This document shows positions 22,496 to 33,920 of a stretch of DNA of 64,000 bases, one piece after another. The translations under genes were made by a program, and so were the position numbers. Position 1 is the stretch's first letter, and each line of letters begins with the position of its first letter. The notes under the pieces are model-generated. The model was not told the DNA's origin. It searched no databases and saw only the letters and a list, made by a program, of their open reading frames with translations. Source of the DNA: Diorhabda sublineata (Eukaryota; Arthropoda; Insecta; Coleoptera; Chrysomelidae); NCBI RefSeq assembly GCF_026230105.1, contig NC_079477.1, forward strand, positions 20,155,001-20,219,000, given 5' to 3'.

Positions 22496-23936
22496 TGCGA
22501 CGAGAGACTTTTTGTTTGCAAGGTAATCTGATTGTGACTATCGTGTGAAGCGCGTGGAATCCGAAAATATGAAGTATGTGATTGGCCGGCAAGCCGCAAA
22601 TGCCACGGGGTATCGAATTGTAACCGTTTTCAATTCATTATCTAATAGGAATGTACGAGTATGTATTATTACATAGTCGTGGAAAAAAGTTTTCCACTAC
22701 AACTTGTAATTTTAATTCACTTATGTTCTTGTATTAATAACAATTGATATACATATACATTAAAATAATTCATATATTCCAGTTTTAGATCTTCCTTTGG
22801 ATATTCCTTTAATCTTTCTGCATGATAAATTTTAATGCATGACAAATTTATTTTTTAGTTCATATAAAATGTTGGTTTGTAAAGATATACGGCAATAGCT
22901 TCATTCGTTGAAAAATTACTAACTAATTACCATTAAATTCATTTAACTATATAATCAGTATCCAGTTTTATGTGATGTTATAAATATTAATGGATATTTA
23001 CAGTCTTAACGTACGGGGGGATTCGAAAACGAAATACCTTAGATTCTTCTCTGGTTATTAAGTTAATATTGTCATTAATACTCTCAAATAATTTTTTGGA
23101 CTTAGATGAGCTGAAGGCAGTGAATCTACCTCGCGAATACTTTGACCTATTGATCTATTGTATACCGATGATTGTTTACCAGTCAAGTAGCAACAACGTT
23201 GCAAAGTGAGCTATCTATTTTGAGGCTATGCGGCTTACCTCTTCTGACTTTAAGAAGCTTAGATATAAGTACCTTAGCATTTATCTATGGACCGTCAACA
23301 CTCATAGAGGAGGAGTTCGACGGTTTCCTTCAGTTCTCTTAAGAAACAACAAAAACTGTCGGGGAGTTTCTTGGATGATCCTCAGATGCTATTGTACCGG
23401 ACAGTATCCAGTGTATCCAATACGTTAGCTTAATGAAAGTGCGTTTCGGGACCAGTTGGTGAAATAAGAAAGAAATCGCCTCGACCTGGGGTCTTAAAAC
23501 ATGTTTCTGATTTATTCTCGTTTTCCCACTCCTTTATGATCTTGATTTAATTGCTTTTTGAGAAACAGATAAAAGGTTGTTGTTCTATAAAAGAGTTGTT
23601 TGTAACTTTATTGTTTACTTCCAGTGCATCCAAATGATGGGTTCATTCCCATAGTAGCTTTCACTCACTTTTATAGGAGAGCTGCTCTGCTATAATGATA
23701 AATATACTTGTATTGCGTAAGTTTACGTACGTACGAATAAGGTATCTTTCGCCTGAAAAATAGAAGTATCTGAGCTTATTGAGGTAGCGAATTTAGTTCT
23801 CAGGCCATATTATATTTCTGTCTCTTAATATCCATTTTCATAAAACATAATAGAAATTAAGAGGTTCATAAAATTTTATTTTGATATTTATAAATTAGCT
23901 TGGACATTCACTTCTATATTACCTAATAAGAAAACG

Positions 23937-23939
<3 letters not shown>
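22496..23939. other. No gene recognised
   Basis: Intronic. The 66-codon open stretch at 23228-23428 is unrecognised. Confidence 0.4.

Positions 23940-23988
<49 letters not shown>
23940..23988. repeat. (TA)n microsatellite at the Helitron 5' edge
   Basis: About 48 bp of TA. TATATATA continues on the far side of the Helitron at 25508-25516, as expected if the element landed inside the array. Confidence 0.95.
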
Positions 23989-23993
<5 letters not shown>

Positions 23994-24098
23994 AAGTCGT
24001 GTTAGTTACTCCACTTATAACTCAAGAACGGCTGAACCGATTTAGCTGAAAATTGGCAGGGAGGTAGTTTAGAGCCAGGAGAAGGACATAGGATACTT

Positions 24099-24182
24099 TT
24101 TATCCCGTTCGACAGCATTCCCGTGTGACTTGACATGAAATTTATCCCGTTCGACAGCATTCCCGTGTGACTTGACATGAAA
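24099..24182. repeat. 42-bp tandem duplication in the Helitron
   Basis: Two adjacent identical copies (24099-24140, 24141-24182), each beginning TTTATCCCGTTCGACAGC. This is a local duplication in the non-coding leader. Confidence 0.95.
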
Positions 24183-24675
24183 CGTCAGTCACTATAAAAC
24201 GTGGTATAACAAAAAAGAATCAGACTTGGAATACAAAACGCAAATGACAGCTATGTAATTGACGTATAATGACAGATATGTAATGACGTATGGATGACAA
24301 TTTGATATTTGTAAGAAATCAATAATAAAACTATTTCTATTAAATAAATAATTAACAATTATAATGTTCCATAAGTCTGGAACAGATGGCGCCTTAAGCT
24401 AATTTCTTTACAGAGAATTGTAAAATTTCGTCCTTTACACCTCATAGATGACGCCACACTTTAATGTGATATATTTTCTGAGACTACACACTATACATGT
24501 CTTATTTTGCCTATGCCACTTAACGTCGCGTCTTTCAAATCATTTTTCATTTTGTTTTAGTTGCGTACACTACTTCGAATATTTTTTTACTTCTAACTTA
24601 TAGAGAACAGCGAAATTTATTCACATTAAAAATTCAATTACTATTTTTAGTAAATTGCTTACTATTTTTAGTAAA

Positions 24676-25486
24676 ATGCCATCTAAAAAATCCAACCTTA
24701 ATGCAAGCAAGAAGCAAGAAGACTCGACGTGCACGTGTTGAAATAGCTAATGAATCAGTCGAACAGAGAACAGAAAGAAATGCAGCTCAAAGAATTCGCA
24801 CAGCTGAAATTCGTGCACGAGAACACCGTGATAATCGTCGACAAGAAAATGCATTGAGAACCAGGGTGGCACGTCATCAACACAATGATTCTTATATAGA
24901 ACAAACCCGAGAAAATCATCGAACCAACCGCGCAGTAACACGTGGATCATTTGTTCGTCATTTAATTATGAACCAAACATCAATCACTCGGTTGATTCCA
25001 AAGTTACTATTGGTGCGATGGACAAAATATGCTATTATTTTCAGGCGTTAACATTTCGCAACGAAGCAGCCGGCATGTGTTGCGCATCAGGAAAAGATGT
25101 ATTGTCGCCACTCCGTACTCCACCTATACCCTTAAAATCCCTTCTTTCTGCATTTCGAATGAATCAAAATTATTTTTGCGTAAGACACGAAAATTTAGTT
25201 CTTGCTTCCAAATGACGTCGTTTGTGGCATCCAAAGTTTGTGATTTGTCATCAAATGGTCGTAATTTTGAGACAACAATCAAAATTCAAGGCCAGGTATA
25301 TCATAAAAATGGATCATTGATGCCAATGTCAAATGAAGATCCAAAATTTCTGCAGATATATTTTATGGGCAATTGTGACGAACGTGTAACAACTCGATGC
25401 CAGTATAATTTCATTGAACAAGCAGAAGAGAGAGCAATTGTATTGTCATTAGAATTATTCCAAATCAAATCACTCAGCCACAGCAA
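24676..25486 (+). pseudogene. Helitron Rep/helicase protein, N-terminal part only
   Basis: From the ATG at 24676 (MPSKKSNLNASKK) a basic, Arg/Glu-rich leader runs through shifted frames (e.g. ARVEIANESVEQRTERNA). The Helitron N-terminal domain follows: GAMDKICYYFQALTFRNE, GMCCASGKDVL, then in another frame SSCFQMTSFVASKV, IKIQGQVYHKNGSLMP and KFLQIYFMGN. The HUH nuclease motif and the helicase are absent because sequence passes straight to the 3' end. At least two frameshifts are present. Confidence 0.88.
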
Positions 25487-25507
25487 CGCGTGGCCGGGTC
25501 TACTAGT

Positions 25508-25661
25508 ATATATATAGAAGCGGTTTTTTATTGGGAAGGTGGCAAGGAAACACCAAAGTGGACTAACTTCAATATATTTTCCGAGCTTTCGAATACCTGC
25601 TCAAATACAATATAAGAAATATGAATAAATGTATAACAATAATAAAATTTTCCAAAAACCG

Positions 25662-25664
<3 letters not shown>
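25508..25664 (+). repeat. PLE-associated repeat arm
   Basis: CACCAAAGTGGACTAACTTC and ATATTTTCCGAGCTTTCGAA match the arms of the 7279-7447 palindrome and the 55150-55315 repeat. GCGGTTTTTTATTGGGAA near the start mirrors the opposite-strand end at 55295-55315. It lies between the Helitron end and a (TA)n array. Confidence 0.7.
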
Positions 25665-25736
<72 letters not shown>

Positions 25737-25739
25737 ATA
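25665..25739. repeat. (TA)n microsatellite
   Basis: About 75 bp, between PLE-type sequences on both sides. Confidence 0.95.
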
Positions 25740-25744
25740 AGAAA

Positions 25745-26165
25745 ATTGATTCTATTATTTTACTTGCTTTTTATGATAAGAATTGAATTTTTTTATTTAT
25801 GTTTTCAATTTGATTCTTTGAAACGGAATCAATACACGAAAAAGAGAATTTTTAGAAATGGTTCATATATATAAATGATAAGAAGACCTAAATAAATTAA
25901 GTAAAATTTATAGTTTTATTTTGTAAATTCTAATAAAATTACAAAAAATTTAATTGATTACTGTTACATATTTAAAATGTAAGAACTGAAGAAAAATGAA
26001 TTTTTCTTATTAGAACAATTTTCTATTTTGATTTTATTCTTATTTTGATATTTATGATGAAGATTATCTATTGATTAATATTAATAGACAAATTGTGAGT
26101 GTGAATATAATATTTTGATAAAGATTTAAAATTAGTCGAAACGTCAATATCAATAAAAAAAGCTC
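25745..26165 (+). mobile_element. Penelope-like element 3' end
   Basis: A short coding tail (SLKRNQYTKKRIFRNGSYI, matching the PLE tail near 9085-9135) is followed by the 3' tail and ends with the core TTTTGATAAAGATTT..AGTCGAAACGTC at 26113-26146. A (TA)n array starts at 26169. The GATT/AGTC stem of the core is kept by a G-U pair, unlike the GACTT/AAGTC copies. Confidence 0.8.
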
Positions 26166-26166
26166 T

Positions 26167-26168
<2 letters not shown>

Positions 26169-26241
<73 letters not shown>
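26169..26241. repeat. (TA)n microsatellite
   Basis: About 73 bp. It separates the PLE end from the start of a gypsy gag. Confidence 0.95.
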
Positions 26242-26244
<3 letters not shown>

Positions 26245-26282
26245 GCTTCTGTTGGAGATTCAGTATCTTGTGATTTACTCAT
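26242..26282 (-). pseudogene. Possible gypsy gag N-terminus, cut off
   Basis: From a Met at 26282 the minus strand reads MSKSQDTESPTEAS, then runs into TA-repeat codons. Its position, about 290 bp after an LTR end and a primer-binding-like TGG (26574-26576), suits a gag start. It is truncated by the (TA)n/PLE block. The protein is too short to assign by itself. Confidence 0.4.
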
Positions 26283-26576
26283 TTCTGTTAATACAATTAA
26301 TTAATCTCCCGATTACAAAAGGATCAATTATTAAGAATAAATAAATAAACTCGTACAACTCAATTTAGAATACAAATAATATCAATATCTTGCGACAGAC
26401 AGAGACTTAGCAAATAACGAATTCGCGATCACCAGGACGTCCGTTCGATCTCAATCTCAAAGCAAGACTGTCTTTCAAAACTATTCTCGAATAGTCTGCC
26501 TGCTGCACATTTCTCTTTTACTTATTAATTTTATGATACGCCCATTGTCCTGGGATCCCGACTACGTTGACAACCA
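26283..26576 (-). other. Gypsy 5' leader with putative primer binding site
   Basis: The minus strand starts with TGGTTGTCAACGTAGTCGGG directly after the LTR terminal CACA, as expected of a tRNA primer binding site. Which tRNA is matched was not determined. A few hundred bases of untranslated leader then precede the Met at 26282. Confidence 0.55.
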
Positions 26577-27015
26577 TGTGCCTACCTAGGCCTGGGCCTA
26601 CCGCAATAAAACAATTTCGTTAAACCTTCTTTTACAAAATATTAAAGTAACATTTAAAGTAACTGTACATTTCTTAAAATTATTAAAAATAGAAATATCC
26701 TAAAGAACATATCGCTTCGTCACAAAATACTCCACTGTACTTTATTCTCCGACACGGCCATTCTGATAATCACACGCCCTCGGGTGTATCTAAAACATTG
26801 AGTTACCGTGGTATTTTAGTTTTCTTTTATCTTAATTGACCTTGCTTATTATAAAACGTCTTACAATAGATAAACTACATAATAAAAATTTCAGAAGTCC
26901 TTTCCAGTAACAGAAATCCATTAACTAATTATTATGCTAAGAAGTCATCGTATAGTATTCAAAAGATCGAAAAGCCTTCAATCATTATTCCTTATCATTT
27001 AATTATCAAACAACA
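26577..27015 (-). repeat. Gypsy long terminal repeat (439 bp)
   Basis: On the minus strand it starts TGTTGTTTGATAATT (27015) right after a purine-rich GGTGGAGGGTGAA tract, and ends GTAGGCACA at 26577, followed by TGG. The TG...CA ends, polypurine tract and primer-site position together define an LTR. An AATAAA lies inside near 26745, as a likely polyadenylation signal. Integrase C-terminal sequence lies on the tract side (27029-27640) and gag leader on the other, so internal sequence flanks the same LTR on both sides. No second copy of this LTR was noticed. Confidence 0.75.
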
Positions 27016-27028
27016 TTCACCCTCCACC

Positions 27029-27640
27029 AATAGACCTTTGCACTATCTCTAGGCTACCCTGTATGCCACATACACTATCAAACACATCTTGTAGTTGCCA
27101 CAACTACCTGCTCGCCACATCATCAGCTGAACATCGTGCCCTGACCAAACTAACATTAGCCACTAATTTAGTTTGCAGTTGCGAATACACACTGATGCAT
27201 GTGCGAAAAATACAAAAACAATTCAGGTCCACGACCTCCAGCCATCAGTGCGCCGCGTCATTGGTGGTCTCTTTTTCTACTATAGTCCCTATTTCAGGAC
27301 CCGCATCAACAGTCTCTTCGGCACAACTTTCATTGTCCGAGCAAACATCCAACTCACTAGGAATATGATTCTCAGGCATCTTTCTCAACTTATCATGACT
27401 ATACATAAAACTCCTATTATTACCCAAAGACTTTACTTTGTACCTGACATTACCAAGTATCTATTACTACGAATGGACCTCTGAATTTTCTGTCGAGCTT
27501 CGTTTGATTACGTTCTTCATTTCTTATCAAAACGTGGACTCCGATTTTGAATCTATTGACTTTAGCTTTATTAGTCCTCTATTAGTCGAATTTTTCAAGG
27601 AAAAATTAGACTATTATGGTAGACATGACTAGAAGAAAAA
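27029..27640 (-). pseudogene. Gypsy integrase C-terminal region
   Basis: The minus strand contains LDRKFRGPFVVIDT followed by a shifted KVKSLGNNRSFMYSHDKLRK and an acidic tail (SELDVCSDNESCAEE). R-GPF-V, then Y-V, then a basic -HD-LRK- is the usual end of gypsy/Ty3 integrases, just before the polypurine tract. The DDE catalytic core that should precede it is replaced by the unrelated block at 27641-28330. Confidence 0.75.
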
Positions 27641-27707
27641 TGGGGGGCACATCATTTTTCCCATGTTTTGAGACCTCCTGAACACGATTATGATGGTTTT
27701 TCGAATG

Positions 27708-27757
<50 letters not shown>

Positions 27758-28330
27758 GTTTAAGCTACAATTCTTATTTTCGTTTCTCGAGCAATTGTTA
27801 TGGGTCCGATTTGGTTCAAAATTAGCATACATGGCGTTTTAGGCGGCGGATTGATGTTATTAAAATTTGGTTGAAACAAATGAATATTTCGAGGGGTCGC
27901 AGTGCAAAAAAGTGGTTTTTGACCTTTGCTCACCTCTGCAGGTCAAAAGAAAAGTGACTGAAAAATGAAATTTCACATGTAGGTTCAATTAGTTGCGAGA
28001 TGATTTCCTGTCTAAGGTCGAAACATTCCATCTCCATCCCTCTCCATGTTATGGTCATTTTTGTTATATTTTCTTATTTTTTGGCCAGAAAAAGTTTAAC
28101 TAGAGGGTTCGAACTTCGCATGCAAGTAGGGGTGATGTTGAAGAGTTGTCTTTCTCAAGTTCAAAGTTTTCTTCTTCAGTTCTTCTAGCACAAAACGCGC
28201 GAAATCATTTTGATCGTTGTAATTGTTGAACTGGACCGCCTCCTATTTAATGAATAATACGAGTATGATCGTTGCTAGGGTGATTTTTTTTTACTTCCCA
28301 TTTTCGAAATTTCTTGTCATTATGACAATT
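27641..28330. other. Unidentified insertion interrupting gypsy pol
   Basis: About 690 bp replaces the zinc-finger and catalytic core of the gypsy integrase. It includes a (TA)n array at 27708-27756 and a moderately GC-rich stretch (CTCGAGCAATTG, GGTCCGATTTGGTT, GGCGGCGGATTGATG; 27785-27860) that looks less decayed than its surroundings. No coding frame was recognised. Whether it is one inserted element or a deletion scar with later insertion is not clear. Confidence 0.45.
27708..27756. repeat. (TA)n microsatellite
   Basis: About 48 bp of TA inside the insertion in gypsy pol. Confidence 0.95.
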
Positions 28331-28339
28331 TTTTCTTTG

Positions 28340-29895
28340 TTGTCAATTGGTATTGAACAAGAGGGTTCGAGACCGAAAGGCTCTAGGTACAATCGGCAAA
28401 CAGAAGATTTCACCTTTTCTTTTTACTTTTCGATAGCATAGCATACCGGCTTTAATCTCGTAAGATTTTGAGAGATCTTCCGATAGCTCATCATTTTGTA
28501 ACTTGGTGACTATTTCTGAAATTTCCGAATCGCGCCGTTGTTCAGCAAGGAGCCAATCGATCGATACTTCCACGAGTTTTATACGTTTCTCTTCAATTTT
28601 ATTAATTTGTTTTGGCAAATCGGGCAAAGGATTTCGAGAAAAGAAATCCGCGTGAGCCATGCGATCGCCTTCTCTATAAACTATATCGAATTGAAAAGCC
28701 TACCATCTATGTACTCTATCGTTAAGGTCAATCTTATTTTGAGAGGACTTTAAAGAGTTGCAATCCGTCACAACGGTAAACTGTCGTCCATGCAAGTAAT
28801 GCCGAAAGTGTTTTATTGATTTAACAACAGCCATAGTTTCGAGTTCATCAGAATGATACCTGGACTCAGCTGGACTTGTTGTTTTACTGAAATATTCAAT
28901 AACTTTATTTTTACCATCTACTTTATGCATAAGTATTGCTCCGTACCTATCGGAACTGGCATCGGTATTCAGTTCTATGGGATAATCCGGGTCAAAAATA
29001 ATTAAGACGGGTTCATTGGTTTAAATACGAATTACTTCTTGTCGAACATTTTCATGTGCCTCAGTCCATTCAATATATTTTTTACCTGAGGTAAGTGCAT
29101 ATAATTGTTTCATAATTTGTGAAAATTTAGGGACAAATCTTCGAAAGTAAGACGCCAGGCCAATAAACTGTCTAAGATGGGTAACGTTCCGAGGAGCGGG
29201 TAACATTGTCAAAGAATTTATTTTACGAGGGTTTGGACGAACTTCCGTCTTTAATTTCATACCCAAGATATGAAACAGATGTTTTAAGGAAAGAACATTT
29301 TGAAAAATTAAATGAAAATACCGCATCTATAAGAATTTTTAATACCATTCGAAGTCTTTCAAACGCTTCCTCTATTGTATCCGCAATAACTAATACATCG
29401 TCTAGGTAAACTACAGCGAAAGTATACGCGAGCTCACCTAATACTTTTAAAATTGCTCGTTGATAAACAGAAGGAGCATTTTTAAGCCCAAATGGCATTG
29501 TTAAAAATTCAAACTGGCCATCAGGAGTAACAAATGCCGTACGTTCTATAGATTCTGGATGTATGGGAATCTGATGGAAACCGCTGGCCATATCTAAACT
29601 GATATAAAATTTAGCTTTTCTAAGTCTCGGTATTTGATCTAAAATAAGCGGCAAAGGAAATTTGTCTGCTATTGTGTTTTTATTTAATTCACGATAATCA
29701 ACGCATAAGCGGTGTGATCCATCCTTTTTCTTAACTAGGGCTAGCAAACGGTGGATTACCAGGGCGAATAACATTAGCTTCAAGTAATTCATTTATTCTT
29801 TTTTTAACTATTTGTCTCTCTTCTACACTAAGTCTATATGGTCTTCTTTGTACCGTAATACTTGGATCAATTAAACGTATTTCAAGTTCACCACT
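28340..29895 (-). pseudogene. Gypsy/Ty3 pol: reverse transcriptase and RNase H
   Basis: The minus strand opens with a connector (ELEIRLIDPSITVQRRPYRL), then RT blocks VKKKDGSHRLCVDYRELN, FYISLDMASGFHQIPI, LTMPFGLKNAPSVYQR and AVVYLDDVLVIA with the catalytic YLDD. The thumb (FSFNFSKCSFLKTSVSYLGY) follows, then HLRQFIGLASYFRRFV. RNase H carries SRYHSDELETMAVVKSIKHF and VVTDCNSLK; then comes the pre-integrase part AHADFFSRNPLP. Short frameshifts occur near 29225 and 29020 and around 28690. A full gypsy pol would continue into integrase, interrupted at about 28330. It is likely one element with the 26577-27015 LTR. Confidence 0.92.
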
Positions 29896-30114
29896 GTTAA
29901 CGTTTTACTTGTAAGTTTAGCCCAAAAAAAGTTTACTTTGATTTAATTAACACAAACAAGTGTAACTAGCGCCCACTATTAGCAATGTTAAATTAGAGTG
30001 CAAATTATGATTCCTTATGCCAAAAAACGTAAAATTGCCATTGCCAAACATTGAACACCCGGAAACTAGCAATATTTGCATAAGGCATGTTGAGCAGAAT
30101 CATCATATTTTTTA
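29896..30114. other. No gene recognised
   Basis: Junction between gypsy pol and a reversed PLE tail. The protease and gag expected upstream of this pol are missing. Confidence 0.4.
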
Positions 30115-30345
30115 TCAATTTTTGATTTATATTGACGTTTCGACTAATTTTAAATCTTTATCAAAAAATGATATTGACACTCACAATTTGTCTATTAATA
30201 TTAACCAATAGATCATCTACATCATAAATATCAAAATAAGAATAAAATCAAAATAGAAATTTTTTCTAATAAGAAAAATTCATTTTTCCTCTGTCCTTAC
30301 ATTTTAAATATGTAACAGTAATAGTTTTATCTGTCGGAAATTTCA
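30115..30345 (-). mobile_element. Penelope-like element 3' end, reversed
   Basis: It carries the terminal core at complement 30134-30166 and the tail (ATAGATCATCTACATCATAA, then TCTAATAAGAAAAATTCATT), closely matching the + strand end at 25950-26150. Confidence 0.8.
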
Positions 30346-30924
30346 TTATTATGAATAAAATTGCAAAATACTAAAATAAATTGAAAAAAAACTTTTTTAA
30401 TTTAGAATTTTTCATATAATATTGTATTCTCTTAGGAATTATTTGAGCTCAATTTTCAAAATATTCGTTGTACTAGATTAACCTTCTAGTCATTTCCTTA
30501 CAAGATATACAGCAACATAGCGATGATGTTCTTAGTGCCTCATTGGTATCGTCTTTACTCACAAGTATAACAAATCTTCACCTTAAAAGTTGTTTATCAA
30601 ACCAAAATATCGTCTTTTCAATTTGTCCTCTGACTACATGAATATATTTCTTATGAAAACCAAACGAAAAACTCAATCCGCTAATGGAAAATGTGTACAT
30701 TATGCCAACCTGAACGGGCTTTATGTTTGAATAATTCTACACACGTCTTGCATTACTATCTAGATTCAGACTATTGTTAAAAATCTTAAGTAATATTAAC
30801 TTGAAGCTTTCACTTGATACATGTACATCTTGAGCTTTCATCAAATATAATGCGGCAAAGAGTATAATACAGAATAATCCATTAGAATATTACCAAAAAC
30901 CTACATCGTAATTTACATAATGCG
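30346..30924. other. No gene recognised
   Basis: Intronic sequence between a PLE end and a mariner fragment. Confidence 0.4.
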
Positions 30925-31500
30925 AAGGCTGCTACGCAAGTTTAAGAAATGGCAATACTAATGTGAATATGTCGTACCGTTGTAACATTTTTAATGAAGA
31001 AAGTACTCAGAACGTGTTGTCATACGAGTGTTATTTGATTTCAAATACTTGAAACATTCATATTGGTCAAAATTAGAATTAAATCAAGAACATTTTCGTG
31101 CGATGATTTTCTATGACTTTCGACGTGGATTATATCAACAATTTCGTCCAAAATCGGAGGTTGTGCCACAAAACATCGATGCTATGCGTAAACTGATTTT
31201 GCAAGATGGTCATGTGACATGTGCGATCGAGGCATACTTGGGCATAAGTTCCACTCGTATACATCAATATCGCATGAGCATTTGGCTGTCAAAAAGATTT
31301 GTTCGCATTGGATACGGCAGAATTTGAAAATCGTTCAAAAAAAGCTCAAGTCTATTGATGCAAAAAAATGCTTTAAAAGATCGTGACAGGCGACGAATCA
31401 TGGATCTATGCATATGAACTTGAAAGTAAACCACAATAGCCTGTTTTTTCGGAATAACTAGACATGTTGCCACCGTTCCATTAGAGCAACGTAGAAGAGT
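30925..31500 (+). mobile_element. Mariner fragment (family B, copy 3)
   Basis: It begins with a TGCGAAGGCTGCTACG end related to the other TACGAGGG copies. Coding remnants are QEHFRAMIFYDFRRGLYQQF, then IDAMRKLILQDGHVTCAIEA, AYLGISSTRIHQYRMS, LSKRFVRIG, and (shifted) VTGDESWIYAYELESKPQ with the first catalytic Asp kept. ITRHVATVPLEQRRR then ends the match. About 80 codons are lost after SKPQ, and the C-terminal Asp residues are missing. Confidence 0.85.
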
Positions 31501-32930
31501 TCGGCGAAAGATCGAAAAATATGGTTAGGTATTACTTTGTTAAGTGAAAGGTATTCAAATACTGCAATGAACAAAAGTACTGCTGGACAGTTGATCAAGA
31601 GATGTCTTACAAAGAAAGTATACATTATACAAGAAGAAATATACAAAAGCCTATGATAAAAGAAATGCAGCAACTCTAGTTGCGGATCCCAAAATGTCAC
31701 TCAGAAATCGAAGCATAATTACATAACTAAAATACATCTACATAGAACTTAAAAAACAATGCGTACAATGTCAAAAGTATATAAGAAGGTAACCAAGCAC
31801 AGCTTTTAGAAAGTTTTCATAAGTTAATAAAACAAGAAAGTACCTTCACTACAAATAGTTTTCCGCCTTCCCAAAATTACCGATTTAGGGTAAAAGGCAA
31901 TTCCCATTACATAATCAAACAGGTAAAGTAGTATTTAATAAAACTGGATATTTGGTGTATGGAGTCATATATATAAGCAAGGACATAAGGAACGCTCAAT
32001 CAGCATACTTGCTTATAGATTCTACAAAAATTTATTAGGAAACTTCCTTCTTAAATAAAGGAGAGAAAGAGATGGGTTGGAAAGTAATTGTGACCCATCT
32101 GTAAGGGCATCTGCCAGAGATAAAATATGGGATTAGAAAAAAAATTATCATAAGAATTTCTCGCTCGCGTCAGATTGGGTGAGTTAATTACATGCTAAAA
32201 AGTGTCTTTTCCACAAAGTTGTAAAGAAAACGTTATCTCGACATTTTGGAGCGTGGCTAAATTTTTTTTATTTTGAAAAAATAATTCAAAAACAACGAAA
32301 GATATATAATCTGACGATTTCTACTAGTCTAAGTAACAAAAATCTATCTCTTCTCGTTCCATCCCGGTTTCTATTGCCATAACGCCATCGTAGTTGGAAC
32401 CAATTAAGCATCGCTGTAATGTGCATGCTTGATTTCGAACCTATTTAGGATACTGTTTTATTACGAACAACTTAAGGACCACAAGTAATTTATATATCTA
32501 TCAATCGTGTCGTTTCTCTAGAGTTATAGTGTGATATAAATAGTCTATATTATGGTGCTCAATCCCTTTAGAGAAATACTCTTCTAGATATTTCTTTTTC
32601 AAATATTTATTTGACAGAGTTGGAAAGAATTTTAACTTACATTCGTGACTAAGATCTATGTTTGTACTAACATTTCTTTATACTTGAATTTATTCAATTT
32701 ATGCTCAGCTCCCAAATGCTTGCATCACGTGCTTATATCAATAAAATTGATCTAGTTCATGAAAAATATATTTTTTGGTAATTGTTTGCAATTAATGAAA
32801 ATTCGCGTTCACTTTCATTTTCAACTTCAAAAAGAAAACGTATAGCTAAAAAACTAGCAGAGTGATTCCGTGAGTAAATGTAATCGATTGAAACGTTTAA
32901 CATTATTATTAGGATTCACACTCGACTCTT
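31501..32930. other. No gene recognised
   Basis: Intronic DNA. A frame at about 31510-31640 has no assignable motif. The stretch around 32190-32260 (CACAAAGTTGTAAAGAAAAC, TTATCTCGACATTTTGGAGC) has the look of a dispersed repeat, but no second copy was found in the window. Confidence 0.4.
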
Positions 32931-32934
32931 GCCA

Positions 32935-33920
32935 CGCTCCGGCGTACACTTTTGGCCAAAATTTATCTGCATTAAACATGTCCCCGACCTCGAAAGTTTT
33001 GGGTTAACTTGTATTCGGAAGAGAACAGTCTTGGAAACTACACTACCTCCTGTTCTCACAGAAGCGACCATCCCTGGATGGTATTAGTTTGAGAATGCGA
33101 CCAATACGCCATTATGTAGACGGTATGTGATCGTATTTGATTAAAACCAGTTGTCCAACATCAAGGCCTTCGTAGGACTTCTACCATTTAGGTCTCTGTT
33201 GTAATTAGTTGATATGTTCTCGACTCCATCTTGTCCAAAAGTGCTCATATAAGTTTTGTATCAGTTGATATTGGCTCAGTCGACCTTTCTTGGTATTATT
33301 AATTCGTTTTCCAAATAGAAAATGGGAGGGCGAGAGACAGATGATATCATTAGGATCAGTGGTTAAGGGAGTAAGAGGTCGTAAATTCAGCACTGCTTGA
33401 ATTCGAGTAAGTAACGTTTGAAAATCATTAAAGAACAACTTATGGTCACTTATCGTTCCCTTGAGGGTACCCCCGCTTCCCAAGTTCCTCTAAAATGAGG
33501 GGAATTAGCTAGTATAAAATGCTACTCGATAACTAAGCGAGAAGATTTATCGATAATTTTTTTGTTGTGATTATTTAAAAATGAACTCATTTCCATCATT
33601 TCACGGTTAGCCCTAGCAAAATTGGTTCCGTTGTCAGAATATACCTGGGCAAGCTTGCCACATAGACTTACAAAATGATAAAACGACTGTATGAAATCAT
33701 CTGAGCTAAGAGACAAGACATTTTCCAAATATATGGCTCGAGTACTAGAATAAACGAATAAGGCTAACCAACATTTGATAGCCTTGCAACCGCGACCTCG
33801 CCTAACGTGCATCTAGAAAGTTCCCACATAATTAATCCCTATAGCGCTAAATGGAGCTGTTGGTTGATTTATTACAGACGGTAAATCGCCCATGATCGGT
33901 TGAAATGTCAGTTCTGTTCT
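32935..33920 (-). pseudogene. BEL/Pao integrase and C-terminal domain
   Basis: The minus strand shows INQPTAPFSAIGINYVGTF, then CWLALFVYSSTRAIYLENV, LAQVYSDNGTNFARA with a catalytic Asp (SDNGTNF), and FQTLLTRIQAVLNLRPLTPL with the Glu position changed (normally ...QIEAVLNSRPL). SPSHFLFGK, SQYQLIQNLYEHFWTRWSRE and a C-terminal part with WPKVYAGAW-like sequence near 32935-33110 follow. Frameshifts separate the pieces. This is the 3' part of a BEL/Pao pol; the RT and LTRs are not present nearby. Confidence 0.88.

Larger units (their letters stand above)
23940..25507 (+). mobile_element. Helitron, internally deleted
   Basis: Starting in a (TA)n array, the element has a conserved 5' region (AAAGAAAGTCGTGTTAGTTA, then AACTCAAGAACGGCTGAACC) known from many insect Helitrons. 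It ends with a GC-rich hairpin (about CGCGTGGCCGG at 25487-25497) followed by CTAGT at 25503-25507 and a T-A target junction. It carries only the N-terminal part of the Rep/helicase protein, so it is non-autonomous. The first ~50 bp are TA repeat, and the exact 5' base cannot be set. Helitrons move by rolling-circle replication. Confidence 0.88.

Noticed and set aside
28538..28753. Plus-strand open frames across 28000-29400
   Set aside because: Antisense shadows of the minus-strand gypsy pol.
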